Shown: one piece after another, positions 63,701 through 64,000 of the stretch
Position numbering within the stretch: the first letter of the stretch is position 1
Layout: every line of letters begins with the position of its first letter
Assembly (NCBI GenBank): GCA_037349105.1
Contig: JAYJMM010000044.1
Location: forward strand, 1-64,000
Reading direction: 5' to 3'
From: Limnomonas spitsbergensis
Lineage: Eukaryota; Chlorophyta; Chlorophyceae; Chlamydomonadales
DNA: 64,000 nucleotides
Made by a program: the position numbers and the translations under genes
Notes under the pieces: generated by a model
What the model was told of the DNA's origin: nothing
The model's input: the letters and a program-made list of their open reading frames with translations, nothing else
Databases searched by the model: none

Positions 63701-64000
63701 ATTCTGGCAGCATAGTAAAGGATCACTATATGAGCATGCAGCCATGCTCAAAATGTCAGGGCAGTGGGTAAAATGGGAGGAACACAGATTTTGAGCCACC
63801 AAGGTGGTTCAGCAAAACAGCCCCCTCGTTTCCCACTCATGGAGATGGCCTGCAACAGCCTCCACACTTCCAGGACACACATTTCATTCTGGCAGCATAG
63901 TAAAGGATCACTATATGAGCATGCAGCCATGCTCAAAATGTCAGGGCAGTGGGTAAAATGGGAGGAACACAGATTTTGAGCCACCAAGGTGGTTCAGCAA
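33712..64000. repeat. 186-bp satellite array with 11-monomer higher-order repeat
   Basis: About 163 head-to-tail copies of a 186-bp monomer, with neighbours separated by exactly 186 bp (e.g. 33841, 34027, 34213). Monomers are very similar and differ mainly at fixed sites: CCACTTAGG (type T) or CCACCAAGG (type C); CATTTCATT or CATATCATT; CCTCCACAC, CCTGCACAC or CTTCCACAC; GTGGGTAAAATGG or GTAGGTAGACTGG. The T/C order TCCTTTCCTCC starts at 36073 and 54119; 56165 and 58211 start close variants of it, and the GTAGGTAGAC markers at 35481/37527 and 36039/38085 are 2046 bp apart. This defines an 11-mer. Nearly every monomer holds GAGCATGCAGCCATGCTC. Stops in every frame limit ORFs to scattered short ones, none convincing. 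The array continues past the window. Confidence 0.97.
53930..60800. repeat. Unusually homogeneous sub-block of the satellite
   Basis: Within this block almost every monomer has CATTTCATT, CCTCCACAC and GTGGGTAAAATGG. Only the T/C site varies, and it still follows the 11-mer order. The sequence on both sides carries the other variants and many small indels. Either recent homogenisation or consensus smoothing in assembly would explain it. Confidence 0.7.

Noticed and set aside
40763..63987. Short (60-190 codon) frames on both strands of the 186-bp array
   Set aside because: They repeat the translated monomer and appear only where an indel or variant removes a stop. Several are created by likely assembly errors.

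Overview
The window looks like eukaryotic nuclear chromosome sequence. It consists of two very large tandem-repeat arrays around an 8.2-kb gene-bearing island. Evidence for a eukaryote: one gene is interrupted by three short GT-AG introns (75-95 nt) whose phases join perfectly, a second gene has one such intron (92 nt), and satellites have higher-order structure. Clusters of TGTAA downstream of coding-like sequence would fit a green alga, where TGTAA is the usual poly(A) signal. AATAAA also occurs, so the lineage call is only a guess.

Layout. (1) 1-25453: minisatellite array with a 56-bp unit, about 416 units, organised into 6.65-kb higher-order repeats (HORs). Each HOR carries a 435-bp non-minisatellite insert with a splice-acceptor-like tract and two AATAAA motifs. 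(2) 25454-33711: unique island. It holds a four-exon plus-strand gene (25626-27325) for a 483-residue protein with a C-terminal His-Cys/His-Me-finger endonuclease-like motif, a 121-bp inverted-repeat element (28573-28693), two diverged ~500-bp direct repeats (28805-29795), a two-exon minus-strand gene (30000-30865) for a 257-residue unrecognised protein, a weakly supported plus-strand multi-exon locus (31732-32806) with three TGTAA motifs after it, and a short 154-bp tandem repeat (33042-33485). (3) 33712-64000: satellite array with a 186-bp monomer (about 163 copies) that runs off the window. Its variants define an 11-monomer, 2046-bp HOR.

The genes show no common pathway. The main biological interest is the satellite architecture. 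The 186-bp array has nucleosome-scale monomers, an 18-bp dyad in nearly every monomer and an 11-mer HOR, which are properties of centromeric satellites. The 56-bp array places a predicted G-quadruplex motif on the minus strand in most units. The main caution is assembly quality: many indels in the 186-bp array look like merged consensus of two monomer variants, and a 7-kb block is suspiciously uniform. Nearly all open reading frames inside the arrays are by-products of repeats and are not annotated as genes.
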